DNA from: G039029935 sp039029935
GTDB taxonomy: Bacteria > Chloroflexota > Anaerolineae > Caldilineales > Caldilineaceae
Length of the DNA stretch: 20,897 bases
NCBI GenBank assembly: GCA_039029935.1
Contig: JBCCFC010000059.1
Span: 1-20,897, forward strand
Direction: 5' to 3'
This document shows, one piece after another, positions 13,214-20,897 of the stretch (its first letter is position 1; each line of letters opens with the position of its first letter). Below the pieces are notes generated by a model. The model had not been told where the DNA came from, did no database searches, and was given only the letters and a program-made list of their open reading frames with translations. A program made the position numbers and the translations under genes.

Positions 13214-15961
13214 CTACTTATGAACGCCATTCGTGTGACCAAGCAGCGATGGTGTCGCTTCCTGTAAGGAACGCTTCAAATCATTGAGTTGTACGGGTTT
13301 GGTAATAAAGGCATCCATGCCCGCATTCATGGCTCTATCGCGGTCCTCTTGTAGTGCTGCGGCTGTCATGGCCACGATACGAGGCCGTTTTGTGCTGTCA
13401 ATCAGTTGATGAATTTTGCGCGTCGCCTCCAAGCCATCCATCTCTGGCATCTGTACATCCATCAGAACGAGATCATACTGTTGACGTTGTACCGCTTCCA
13501 CCGCTTCATAGCCATTCCCTGCGACATCCGCACGATAGCCAAGCCGTCCCAAAATGCGGAGTGCCACTTTTTGGTTGATTAAATTATCCTCGACCAACAA
13601 AATACTAAGCGGATTTTGTGTGGCAAATTCTTTATCAAAGGTAGATGGTTTTTGCGATTTCATACTCGACAGTTTGACCACTTGACCAAAGTGTTTGAGC
13701 AGCAGGGCATAGAGGGCCGATGGTTTGACGGGTTTGTAGGTGTAGGCAACAAAGTTTAATTCTTTGGCACGTTCCTTGAAATTTTCGCCTGTCACAGAGG
13801 TCAACATCACCAACGGCAACGTATTTTGAGTTGGCAATGCTCGGATACGCTCTGCCAACATCAATCCATCCATCTTGGGCATCTGTAAATCGAGCAGTGC
13901 AAGCTCAAATGCATCCTCGGTTTTAAGTAAGTGCAATGCCTCTTCGCCAGAAGATGCCTCTATAGATTGCATCCCCCACGATTTTAAATGGAGTTTGAGA
14001 ATGCGGCGGTTGGTGTCGTTATCATCCACAACCAGCACACGACGATCCTGCAAGACAGTGTGACGCCCTTGCTGGTGGGGTTGCTTTTCTGCGGCAATCG
14101 CATTGGCCTTGATGTTAAAATAAAAGGTAGAACCTTCCCCGGGTACACTCTCCACCCACATGGTTCCGCCCATCAACTGGCAGAGCCGCTTGCTGATTGC
14201 CAACCCTAAACCTGTGCCACCGTACTCGCGTGTGGTTGAATTATCGACTTGGCTAAATGAACGGAATAACCGAGGGATTTTGTCCTTGGCAATGCCAATG
14301 CCAGTGTCTTGGACCCGAAAGAGAATCTGGTATTCATGAATGGTTAAATCATTTGGATCATCACTGGGTTCGCTCATCATCTCGTAGCCCAATCCCAGCT
14401 TTGTCATCTTCTGCACACTTACAGAAACAAATACCTCACCCTGCATCGTAAATTTGACCGCATTGGAGAGTAGATTGACCAATATCTGTCGGAGACGGGT
14501 GACATCACTTTCGATCAAGATAGGGACATCCCCCTCAATGAGATAACTCAATTCAACACCTTTGTTGGAGGCAGCATGCGCCAATAGGTCAATCGCCTCT
14601 TCAACACATTGATGCAGATTAAAGGGTTGAGATTCCAACGTCAGTTTACCTGCTTCAATCTTCGAGAAATCCAAAATTTCATTGATAATCGTCAGCAGAG
14701 AATCACTACTTTTACGAATCGTTTCAACAAAATCACGCTGTTCATCATTCAGTGATGTATCCAGCAGCAAGCTCGTCATGCCAATCACACCATTCATGGG
14801 TGTACGAATCTCATGACTCATGTTGGCTAAAAAGTCGCTTTTGGCCCGTGTTGCCTCTTCCGCATCCTCCTTGGCAAGTTTCAACGCCTTCTCATGCTCA
14901 ATACGAAGCGTGGCATCCGTGGCCCAATACATGACGCTGTTGAGGTTTCCATCGGCATCATAGATAGGCGCATGATACCAATCACAAAAAATAGTATCAC
15001 CCGATTTTGTTGAATTTCGTTTGGTGCCATCGGTGAGGACCGTATATTCCTCTTCCAACATGCGCTGTAACTCATGATTACTGGATTCTTTTTCGAGTTG
15101 ATGAGCATCATCTTGCTGTTCATCGCCAGACACATCCTCCATGCCCTGTGTCAAAGTCACATCACGCTGGATATTGAGTTGATTGGTTTGTGTATAGATT
15201 GGAGAGATTAATTTTAACGCATCAACCCTCAACGCCTCTTCTTCTGTATAGCCAAAAATTGACTCTGCTGCTGGATTCCATCCCGTCACCTCACGCTTGG
15301 CGTTGACTTCAATCATGGCAACAGGTGTTTTCTGTGTATAGTGCTTGCGTTTTTCTTCGGAGGTGTAAAGGTCCGACTGTGCTAATTCACGAGTGGTTTC
15401 ATATATCCAACAAATAGCCAAAGTTGCGACGAGGGCAAGAGAGACAGAAATTGTAAACGTTCTATCTGTTTCGCCAACGGTTAGGTTGTTAAATGTGTTG
15501 CTGGGTAAGTCAACACCAGCTAATCGCAAAACCTCTAAAACAACAAATTGTCCAAAAAAAACAAGTGCTGCCCCAACACCCCATTGCTGACCTTGCACAA
15601 AAAATATCATCATTGTGACAACACCGTACCAGACAGTGAGCGCATTGTATTCTGCATAGAAAAAATAGCAAACGGTCAATAACCCAAAAATGAGCAGATA
15701 GATATATATTTTTTTTGTCAGCTCAATTGAGCCAGTCAATCTAGGGGTTGCCAACACTGTTCCAAAGCACAGAATCAATGCAATTTGTGCTAAATACCCT
15801 ACAGGATCTGCTTTGCCTATAATCAGAGACAGTGTCCCAAAACACAGGGTTATACTTAAAAATGTACTGGATAGGATGACAAATCGAATTGCCCCATACG
15901 CATTGATATCATTTTGTGGATCAGCAGGACCGAGAATCCTACGTACATAATTATCGAGCAA
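13214..15961 (-). CDS. Hybrid sensor histidine kinase with PAS and two receiver domains
   Basis: This 915-residue BarA-like membrane sensor carries, in order: about six transmembrane helices (residues 24-190); a PAS domain (about 205-255 and 305-355, interrupted by an acidic insert near 262-300); a HisKA domain with phospho-acceptor H383 in MSHEIRTPMNG; a HATPase with N-box N496/N500, DTGIGI (552-557) and GGTGLGL (581-587); receiver one with acidic pair D646-D647, phospho-acceptor D691 and K743; and receiver two with E791-D792, D835 and K888. No HPt domain is attached, so the phosphorelay must continue in another protein. The start is TTG 15961 after GAGGTGA. It is divergent from the dehydratase across 425 bases, suggesting shared control or a sensor for that pathway, though this is inference. 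Confidence 0.9.
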   Translation of the reverse strand: MLDNYVRRILGPADPQNDINAYGAIRFVILSSTFLSITLCFGTLSLIIGKADPVGYLAQIALILCFGTVLATPRLTGSIELTKKIYIYLLIFGLLTVCYFFYAEYNALTVWYGVVTMMIFFVQGQQWGVGAALVFFGQFVVLEVLRLAGVDLPSNTFNNLTVGETDRTFTISVSLALVATLAICWIYETTRELAQSDLYTSEEKRKHYTQKTPVAMIEVNAKREVTGWNPAAESIFGYTEEEALRVDALKLISPIYTQTNQLNIQRDVTLTQGMEDVSGDEQQDDAHQLEKESSNHELQRMLEEEYTVLTDGTKRNSTKSGDTIFCDWYHAPIYDADGNLNSVMYWATDATLRIEHEKALKLAKEDAEEATRAKSDFLANMSHEIRTPMNGVIGMTSLLLDTSLNDEQRDFVETIRKSSDSLLTIINEILDFSKIEAGKLTLESQPFNLHQCVEEAIDLLAHAASNKGVELSYLIEGDVPILIESDVTRLRQILVNLLSNAVKFTMQGEVFVSVSVQKMTKLGLGYEMMSEPSDDPNDLTIHEYQILFRVQDTGIGIAKDKIPRLFRSFSQVDNSTTREYGGTGLGLAISKRLCQLMGGTMWVESVPGEGSTFYFNIKANAIAAEKQPHQQGRHTVLQDRRVLVVDDNDTNRRILKLHLKSWGMQSIEASSGEEALHLLKTEDAFELALLDLQMPKMDGLMLAERIRALPTQNTLPLVMLTSVTGENFKERAKELNFVAYTYKPVKPSALYALLLKHFGQVVKLSSMKSQKPSTFDKEFATQNPLSILLVEDNLINQKVALRILGRLGYRADVAGNGYEAVEAVQRQQYDLVLMDVQMPEMDGLEATRKIHQLIDSTKRPRIVAMTAAALQEDRDRAMNAGMDAFITKPVQLNDLKRSLQEATPSLLGHTNGVHK

Positions 15962-16107
15962 AAGTCACCTCAATCTAGCTCTATTTATATCTAAGCTCGT
16001 CAAATCACAACATGCAGATGGATGATTTCTCGAAGAAGAAATGATTACGTTTGCACGATTCAAGTTGATGAGCGTTTAGTTATCGTCTTTGTTTTCTTTT
16101 GATTTAT

Positions 16108-16145
16108 GTTATACGATTATAACATGGGTATAAGTCAATATTCAA
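16108..16145 (-). promoter_or_regulatory. Putative promoter and dyad operator for the histidine kinase operon
   Basis: On the minus strand TTGAAT (16140-16145) and TATAAT (16116-16121) are separated by 18 bases. The perfect dyad GTTATACGATTATAAC (16108-16123) covers the -10, which is a good place for a repressor or response-regulator site. The transcript leader would be about 150 bases. Confidence 0.5.
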
Positions 16146-16386
16146 TCAGTCGAAAGTCTGTCTAACGATGCCACAAATGTGGTGAATATAAACAGATAAA
16201 CGATGAAAAAACTGTTTTTTTATTATATCTTTACTCAATCTATTTAATTGGACGTTTGATGCGCAGTTTAAGGTCCATTATTCGTTTATTACGCCATGTT
16301 TATTTTTGAATTATTCATTAATAATACTAATTTGTCAAAATCATCATTGAAATATAGTCTGTATCAGTAAATAAGTGGAGAAAACC
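16146..16386. other. AT-rich region upstream of the dehydratase, no riboswitch seen
   Basis: I see no B12-box-like sequence or other riboswitch-like structure, which might have been expected ahead of a B12 enzyme. A short palindrome, CCACAAATGTGG, lies around 16171. A weak promoter candidate, TTGTCA (16332-16337) with 15 bases to TATAGT (16353-16358), would place transcription start close to the gene. GTGGAG at 16375-16380 is the probable ribosome site. Confidence 0.35.
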
Positions 16387-18738
16387 ATGAATCAAACCAT
16401 GCAACAACCAACATTAGATACATCCATACCACATCAATCACGCCGTTTTGCGCTCTTAGCCGAACGAGACATCAACCAAGAAACGTTTGTAGAGCCTTGG
16501 CCGGAAGCAGGGCTGATTGTGACCGATAGCCCCTATGATCCACAGCCAAGCCTGAAGCTGGATAGTACGGTTGATACGCCACAGGTGTTGGAGATGGATG
16601 GCAAATCGGTTGAGGCGTTTGATGCCATTGACCTCTTTATCATCAATCATGGCCTCGACTTGACCATTGCTCCAGAAGCGATGGCAATGCCGTCCAAAGC
16701 GATTGCACGAATGCTGGTGGACATCAACGTCTCACAGAAAGAGGTGCGTCGCATCGTCTCTGGCTGTACCCCTGCCAAGCTCACCGATGTCATTCGCCAC
16801 ATGACCGTGCTGGAAATGATGATGGGATTGGCAAAAATGCGCGTCCGCCGCACACCGGCCAACCAAGCCCATGTCACCAACTTTCGTGAGCATCCAGCAC
16901 TGCTCTCTGCGGACGCTGCCGAAGCCGCCCTGCGTGGCTTTGCCGAAGTTGAAACCACCGTACGCGTTGCCCGCAATGCCCCCTTCAACGCGCTCGCCAT
17001 CCTGGTCGGCACACAGACGGGACGGGGTGGCGTCCTCACCCAATGTGCGGTCGAGGAAGCCTTAAGTCTGCGTCTTGCCATGAAGGGGTTGACCACCTAC
17101 GCCGAAACGCTCTCTGTCTATGGCAATGAGCAGACCTTTGTTGATGGGGACGATACCCCTTGGTCTAAGGCGTTTCTTGCCTCAGCCTATGCATCACGCG
17201 GGGTAAAAATTCGCTTTACCTCTGGTACAGGTTCGGAGGCATTGATGGGACACTCGGATGGCTGCTCAATGCTCTATCTCGAAGCCCGTTGTTTGTGGGT
17301 GACACGCAGTGCAGGTAGCCAGGGCGTCCAAAATGGCTCAATCTCGTGTATTGCCTTGCCCGAATCACTGCCTGGTGGCGTTCGTGCGGTCTTGGCCGAA
17401 AACTTGATTGCTGCCATGTTGGGCTTGGAGGTGGCGTCGGGGAATGATGCCCTAGCCTCCCACTCAGCCATCCGCAAAACGGCCAAATTGATGTGTCAGT
17501 TTATCCCCGGCACAGATTTTATCTTCTCGGGCTACAGTGCCATCCCCAAACGTGACAACCTCTTTGGCGGCGGCAACTTTGACGCCGAAGACTTTGATGA
17601 CTACAACATCTTACAACGTGACATGCAGGTCGATGGCGGTGTCCGTCCTGTGGCCGAAGCCGATGTGCTGGCTGTGCGTCAGGAGGCAGCGCAGGCCATT
17701 CAAGCCGTCTATCAGGAATTGGGATTTCCTCCTATTAATGACGCCGAAGTCATGGCTGCGGTTACGGCTCATGCGAGTGAAGATATGCCTGAGCGCGATT
17801 TGGTGGCAGATTTGGCGGCGGCAGACCAGTTTTTGGAGAGTGACCAGACCATGCTCAATGTGGTGCGCGCATTGGAGCAGCATAACTTTACCAAAACAGC
17901 GGGCAACATTTTGGAGATGGGGCGACAGCGCGTTGTGGGCGATTATCTGCAACCTTCCGCCATTTTTACCGATGATTTTCACGTGTTGAGCGGTGTCAAC
18001 GATGTCAATGACTATGCAGGTCCAGGCACAGGCTATCGGCTGGAAGAAGCCGCTGAGAATGCGCCTGAGCCAGAGAGTGAAGCCCTGAAATATGCACGCG
18101 CCTATGCCGATAAACGCTGGCAGGAGATTCAGGAAGTCCCACAGGCCAAATCGCCACGTGAGTTTATCGACGGCAACATCGGCGACCCCTCCGAGATGTT
18201 GGCCGAATTGGGGCCTGCACAGGCGGGAACACGTGAAGAAGTTATTGTCGCCGTGGGGCCAGCCTTTGGTACAGGTTTGACCAGCACCATCAACGGGCTT
18301 GAGCATGAGGATGTCTTGGCGGCAATTCTGACAGGCGTTGCCAAGGAAGGGTTGGTTGCCCGCGTCATCAAAGTATACCACAGTTCTGACTGTGCCGCGA
18401 TTAGCCATGTGGGTGCGTCGCTGAGTGGGTCGGGCATCGCCATCGGGCTGCAATCACGTGGCACGACCGTCATCCAAAAACGCGGTTTTGCCCCACTGAA
18501 CAATCTGGAGCTATTTTCGCAGTCACCGAGCATGACCTTGGAAACCTTTGAGTCGATTGGGCGCAACGCTGCCATGTATGCCAAAGACCAAAGCCCCACG
18601 CCTGTTGGGGTTAAAATCGACAATTGGCTACGGCTCAAGCTCATTGTCAAGACCACGCTGCTTCATCGTCGCGAAACCGAGCATGTCGATGACCGCCCAC
18701 CGATGGAATTGCGCTTTGACTGGGAACCGGATGTGTAA
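16387..18738 (+). CDS. Adenosylcobalamin-dependent diol/glycerol dehydratase, fused large and medium subunits
   Basis: This 783-residue protein is a PduC-like large subunit (about 1-590) joined to a PduD-like medium subunit (about 598-783). It converts glycerol or 1,2-diols to the aldehyde using coenzyme B12. Aligned by eye with Klebsiella diol dehydratase (offset +19), every active-site position I can place is kept: Q160 (Q141), H162 (H143), E189 (E170), E240 (E221), Q315 (Q296), D354 (D335) and S381 (S362). An acidic insert (about 551-575) precedes the end of the large part. The medium part starts near FIDGNIG and runs into EEVIVAVGPAFG, so the first 45 or so residues of PduD, which carry the microcompartment-targeting helix, are absent. 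ATG 16387 follows GTGGAG; a GTG at 16375 is also in frame. No small subunit, reactivase or shell gene is nearby. Confidence 0.93.
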   Translation: MNQTMQQPTLDTSIPHQSRRFALLAERDINQETFVEPWPEAGLIVTDSPYDPQPSLKLDSTVDTPQVLEMDGKSVEAFDAIDLFIINHGLDLTIAPEAMAMPSKAIARMLVDINVSQKEVRRIVSGCTPAKLTDVIRHMTVLEMMMGLAKMRVRRTPANQAHVTNFREHPALLSADAAEAALRGFAEVETTVRVARNAPFNALAILVGTQTGRGGVLTQCAVEEALSLRLAMKGLTTYAETLSVYGNEQTFVDGDDTPWSKAFLASAYASRGVKIRFTSGTGSEALMGHSDGCSMLYLEARCLWVTRSAGSQGVQNGSISCIALPESLPGGVRAVLAENLIAAMLGLEVASGNDALASHSAIRKTAKLMCQFIPGTDFIFSGYSAIPKRDNLFGGGNFDAEDFDDYNILQRDMQVDGGVRPVAEADVLAVRQEAAQAIQAVYQELGFPPINDAEVMAAVTAHASEDMPERDLVADLAAADQFLESDQTMLNVVRALEQHNFTKTAGNILEMGRQRVVGDYLQPSAIFTDDFHVLSGVNDVNDYAGPGTGYRLEEAAENAPEPESEALKYARAYADKRWQEIQEVPQAKSPREFIDGNIGDPSEMLAELGPAQAGTREEVIVAVGPAFGTGLTSTINGLEHEDVLAAILTGVAKEGLVARVIKVYHSSDCAAISHVGASLSGSGIAIGLQSRGTTVIQKRGFAPLNNLELFSQSPSMTLETFESIGRNAAMYAKDQSPTPVGVKIDNWLRLKLIVKTTLLHRRETEHVDDRPPMELRFDWEPDV

Positions 18739-18783
18739 TCATGAAATTGTTGCATATAGTCAATAATGCATTGGGCAAAGTGT

Positions 18784-18861
18784 AGAAAAAAATAGTATTC
18801 TGTCCCTATTTGTGTCTGACGCCTTTGACATAAATAGGGGTGGCACACTATTCTTTTTTAG
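18784..18861. terminator. Long imperfect hairpin with A/T flanks after the dehydratase gene
   Basis: The left arm (18784-18816, with an A-run) and the right arm (18827-18861, ending ATTCTTTTTT) pair over about 30 bases: GTCCCTATTTGTGTC against GACATAAATAGGGG, with bulges. Sited 45 bases after the stop codon, it is a likely terminator for the dehydratase transcript and could work on both strands. Confidence 0.6.
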
Positions 18862-18910
18862 ACTCTTGCACATGGACAGATTCAAGTCAGTCCATACCTG
18901 ATGCATTTGC

Positions 18911-18933
18911 CGTTGATTGCTCGCTAATCAACG
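18911..18933. other. Perfect 8-bp stem-loop between two terminator-like hairpins
   Basis: CGTTGATT (18911-18918) and AATCAACG (18926-18933) pair exactly around the loop GCTCGCT. It has no T-run; role unknown. Confidence 0.4.
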
Positions 18934-18944
18934 AACAATAGCAG

Positions 18945-18994
18945 TAATAGAAAAGGCCAGATATGCATGAAGACATATCTGGCCTTTTCTATTA
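18945..18994. terminator. Perfect 21-bp hairpin, bidirectional terminator next to proB
   Basis: Arms 18945-18965 and 18974-18994 are exact complements (TAATAGAAAAGGCCAGATATG and its reverse) around the loop CATGAAGA. AT-rich ends outside the GGCC core give a T-tract on both strands. The arm ends two bases from the last codon of proB, so it terminates proB and backs up the dehydratase terminator. Confidence 0.8.
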
Positions 18995-18996
18995 CC

Positions 18997-20109
18997 TCAA
19001 TCCGTCAACAGAATCAGATCATTTCGATGCACCACCGACGCCCCATAGTGATGCCCCAACCGCTTCGAGATTTCAGCGGACTGACAGCCTTTGATCTTTT
19101 GCAGGTCCTCGCTGGAATAAGCCGTGATACCACGTGCAAGTTGTTGATCCTCTTCATCGACAATCAACACAGTGTCGCCACGCTGAAAACTGTCTTTCAC
19201 CCATCGAATGCCCGCGGCCAACAGACTTTTGCCATTTTCACAGAGCGCCTTCGCTGCACCAGCATCCACAACCAAAATACCCGCCGATTTGGGACCCGCC
19301 AAAATCCACTCTTTGCGCCCTTCCACGCCTGTCACAAGTGCGGGAAAAAGTGTCCCCTCCGCTTCCCCCTGCGCACCACGAATGATAATATCCTTGGCAT
19401 GTCCCGCAGCAATGATGACATCGGTCCCGACATGCCGTGCAATGTTGGCCGCTTGTAGTTTTGTGTCCATGCCACCAACACCCAATCCGCTCACTGATCC
19501 ACCTGCCTTGGCGCGCAGTTCAGCGTCAATTTTGCGCACTTCGGGAATTAATTCAGCATCGGGATTGGTGCGTGGGTCAGCCGTAAACAGCCCTGTTTGG
19601 TCGGTCAGCAACATCAACAGGTCGGCGTGACAGAGGGTTGCTACCAACGCAGAGAGGTTATCATTATCACCCACCTTGATCTCTTCTGGTGCCACCGCGT
19701 CATTCTCATTGATAATGGGGACAATGCGATGTTTGAGTAGGGCAGAAAGCGTGTCACGTGCATTCAAGTAGCGTTGTCGGTCTTCAACATCGGCACGCGT
19801 GAGTAACACCTGCCCGACATGAATGTTGTACGGGGCAAACAACTTTTCCCAGACATTCATCAGGCGGCTTTGCCCAACCGATGCAAATAGCTGTTTACTG
19901 ATAATTGTCTTTGGCAAGTCTGGGAAGCCCAATTGTGAACTACCGACAGCAACCGCACCGGATGTACATATTGCAACTTCATGCCCTTGTTGATAGAGGA
20001 TGACACACTGGCGGACTAACTCTGTCATATGCTTGGTGTCTAATGAATGCGTTCCGCCCGTCAAGACACTTGTGCCAATCTTGACGACAATACGCTTATA
20101 TTTATACAC
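18997..20109 (-). CDS. proB: Glutamate 5-kinase
   Basis: First enzyme of proline synthesis: ATP plus glutamate to glutamyl 5-phosphate in the cytoplasm. The 370-residue length is typical. The amino-acid-kinase domain (about 1-255) shows VVKIGTSVLTGG (8-19), TSGAVAVGSSQLGF, INENDAVAPEEIKVGDNDNL (glutamate and nucleotide sites) and GLGVGGMDTKLQAA. A C-terminal PUA domain (about 270-350, from KEWILAGPKSAG to ARGITAYSS) is present, as in most full-length ProB. GTG 20109 is the only start that fits: an in-frame stop lies just upstream, and AGGAG lies about 11 bases before it. No proA is adjacent, so it is a stand-alone gene here. Identification is by conserved motifs and is secure. Confidence 0.95.
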   Translation of the reverse strand: MYKYKRIVVKIGTSVLTGGTHSLDTKHMTELVRQCVILYQQGHEVAICTSGAVAVGSSQLGFPDLPKTIISKQLFASVGQSRLMNVWEKLFAPYNIHVGQVLLTRADVEDRQRYLNARDTLSALLKHRIVPIINENDAVAPEEIKVGDNDNLSALVATLCHADLLMLLTDQTGLFTADPRTNPDAELIPEVRKIDAELRAKAGGSVSGLGVGGMDTKLQAANIARHVGTDVIIAAGHAKDIIIRGAQGEAEGTLFPALVTGVEGRKEWILAGPKSAGILVVDAGAAKALCENGKSLLAAGIRWVKDSFQRGDTVLIVDEEDQQLARGITAYSSEDLQKIKGCQSAEISKRLGHHYGASVVHRNDLILLTD

Positions 20110-20172
20110 GATGCTTCATGCTCCTATGCGTGTTTAATTCTTTTGTGACAGTACTATGCCGTTAATTACTAT

Positions 20173-20186
20173 TTCACTATGGTGAA
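20173..20186. promoter_or_regulatory. Short palindrome in the proB upstream region
   Basis: TTCACTATGGTGAA has 5-bp complementary ends around TATG and lies about 65 bases upstream of the proB start. It may be an operator. No convincing promoter boxes are seen on the minus strand. Confidence 0.3.
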
Positions 20187-20216
20187 TTTTTGATATACTA
20201 GCCAAGCAGTTACTAT

Positions 20217-20305
20217 GGAATGGCGATTAAATAACGTACCCATTTAGGGCAGACCCACACGGGGCGTGCTCACTGAACTTGCGAACATTAAATAATCGCT
20301 ATTCC
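20217..20305. mobile_element. 89-bp miniature inverted-repeat element candidate
   Basis: The ends GGAATGGCGATTAAATAA (20217-20234) and the reverse complement of 20288-20305, GGAATAGCGATTATTTAA, match at 15 of 18 bases. TAT flanks both ends (20214-20216, 20306-20308), like a 3-bp target duplication. The interior, around GGGCAGACCCACACGGGGCG, is GC-rich and has no open frame. Structure and size fit a MITE. It separates proB from the next gene. Confidence 0.5.
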
Positions 20306-20311
20306 TATACG

Positions 20312-20340
20312 TTGAAAGTGTACTGATAGGAATGTACATT
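20312..20340 (+). promoter_or_regulatory. Putative promoter for the monooxygenase-like gene
   Basis: TTGAAA (20312-20317), 17-base spacer, TACATT (20335-20340). It begins seven bases after the miniature element, so the insertion may have replaced or altered older upstream control. AAGGAG precedes the ATG downstream. Confidence 0.4.
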
Positions 20341-20376
20341 TGTCAAGATTATATCATCAAATAAGGAGATTTTGCC

Positions 20377-20736
20377 ATGAATGAGAATATTACGTGGGTT
20401 TTCGCTGCCGCCATCAACGAGGGTGAGTTGGATAACTTTAAAGCCTTGGCCGCAGAGATGATTGCCGCAACCGAGGCCGATGAGCCAGGTGCGCTCAACT
20501 ATGAATGGTATATCAACGATGAGGAGAACATGTGCCATATTTTTGAACGCTATGCTGACTCAGCCGCGGCGTTGGTCCACTTGGGCAATTTTGGCAAGAA
20601 GTTTGCCGGACGTTTGATGAGCATGGTCAAGCCTCAAGGGATGACGGTTTATGGCTCGCCAAGCGATGAACTCAACGCGGCTCTCGCCAATCTAGGTGCA
20701 ACAATCATGCCAGCCATTGGTGGGTTTGCGCGATAA
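20377..20736 (+). CDS. Antibiotic-biosynthesis-monooxygenase (ABM) domain protein
   Basis: This 119-residue small cytoplasmic protein has a dimeric ferredoxin-like ABM fold. Visible are the first strand ITWVFAAAINEGELDNFKAL, the helix AEMIAATEADEPGALNYEWY with the EPG-ALNYEWY signature, and HIFERYADSAAALVHLGNFG, the second helix unit typical of YgiN/quinol-monooxygenase-like proteins. It is slightly longer than the usual 95-105 residues, with an extra C-terminal helix (about 95-119). Such proteins oxidise quinones or act on aldehydes; the substrate cannot be named. ATG 20377 follows AAGGAG with an eight-base gap, a good start. It stands alone between the miniature element and a terminator hairpin. 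Confidence 0.8.
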   Translation: MNENITWVFAAAINEGELDNFKALAAEMIAATEADEPGALNYEWYINDEENMCHIFERYADSAAALVHLGNFGKKFAGRLMSMVKPQGMTVYGSPSDELNAALANLGATIMPAIGGFAR

Positions 20737-20741
20737 GGAAT

Positions 20742-20818
20742 AAAAAAGCTTGTCAGCACTTCAGCATTTCAGCACACTGGCTGACAAGCTGACGGCTGAG
20801 TAGCTGACTAGCTTTTTT
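20742..20818. terminator. Hairpin terminator after the ABM gene
   Basis: Arms 20742-20765 (AAAAAAGCTTGTCAGC...) and 20795-20818 (...AGCTTTTTT) are complementary with a few mismatches. A nested alternative stem, AGCTTGTCAGC / GCTGACAAGCT (20748-20758 with 20780-20790), is perfect. T-runs lie on both strands, making it bidirectional. The wording CTTGTCAGC/CTTCAGC is repeat-like. Confidence 0.6.
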
Positions 20819-20897
20819 ATATCCCTTCAGCTTGCGCAGGCTCTTCCGCTCATGAAGCGCAACCATCCCTTCAGTTTGCCCAACCATCACTTCGGTG
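20761..20897 (-). CDS. Possible C-terminal end of a gene entering from the right
   Basis: On the minus strand a frame open from the window edge reads TEVMVGQTEGMVALHERKSL, then RKLKGYKKAS, before running into the terminator repeat and ending at TGA (20761-20763). The first part has plausible protein character, but the tail translates a palindromic repeat, so the true end may differ or this may be chance. No family is recognisable in about 45 residues. Confidence 0.2.

Noticed and set aside
16146..16386. Possible cobalamin riboswitch ahead of the B12 enzyme
   Set aside because: I looked for a B12-box-like sequence and extended pairing and found only short unrelated palindromes.
17611..18453. 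280-codon minus-strand frame opposite the dehydratase
   Set aside because: Antisense shadow of a firmly identified gene; its sequence (Cys/His/Gln-rich, no domain) follows from the codon pattern of the other strand.

Overview
The window is about 20.9 kb of bacterial chromosome of moderate GC. It looks like an environmental Chloroflexota-type genome (Anaerolineae/Caldilineae-like). That guess rests on the gene mix: MalF/MalG-type sugar permeases, tandem SnoaL-like cyclases, Rpn-family nucleases with glycine/arginine/glutamate repeats, a sulfatase with an RraA-like protein and a sugar-kinase-like phosphotransferase, and many palindromic intergenic repeats. It is an inference; no rRNA or ribosomal gene is present to confirm it.

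Layout. Bases 1-504 carry a GC-rich block (about 114-504) with the first 60 codons of a thiamine-diphosphate enzyme. It stops abruptly where a MalF-type permease lacking its extreme N terminus begins, so this is either a chimeric join or a foreign insertion. Two sugar ABC permease genes follow (504-2377, +), then a strong hairpin, an intact SnoaL-like gene (2536-3576, +), an Rpn/PD-(D/E)XK nuclease with its own promoter (3713-4822, +) and a converging exported protein (4992-6101, -). Bases 6102-7069 are mostly non-coding and hold a frameshifted remnant of a second SnoaL-like gene. A minus-strand run (11127 to 7070) reads Rpn C-terminal fragment, sulfatase, RraA-like protein, NahK-like kinase, and looks like one transcription unit for a sulfated carbohydrate. 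A second minus-strand run (15961 to 11252) is a large hybrid histidine kinase, a GNAT acetyltransferase and a lysylphosphatidylglycerol-synthase-type membrane protein. Divergent from the kinase is a 783-residue adenosylcobalamin-dependent diol/glycerol dehydratase in which the large and medium subunits are fused (16387-18738, +). Then come three hairpins, proB (minus), a possible miniature inverted-repeat element, an antibiotic-biosynthesis-monooxygenase-like gene, and a terminator at the right edge.

How the genes may work together. The permeases, sulfatase and kinase suggest uptake, desulfation and phosphorylation of a sulfated sugar, with the RraA-like protein as a possible later aldolase or decarboxylase. 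The dehydratase has all the active-site residues I can place by alignment with Klebsiella diol dehydratase. It lacks the medium-subunit N-terminal microcompartment-targeting region, and no small subunit, reactivase or shell gene lies in the window.

The best leads are the fused dehydratase, the sulfatase/RraA/kinase operon led by a nuclease fragment, the duplicated translation-start module at the kinase, the SnoaL pseudogene, and the 89-bp mobile-looking element at 20217-20305. I did not recognise any CRISPR array, tRNA, rRNA or intact insertion sequence.
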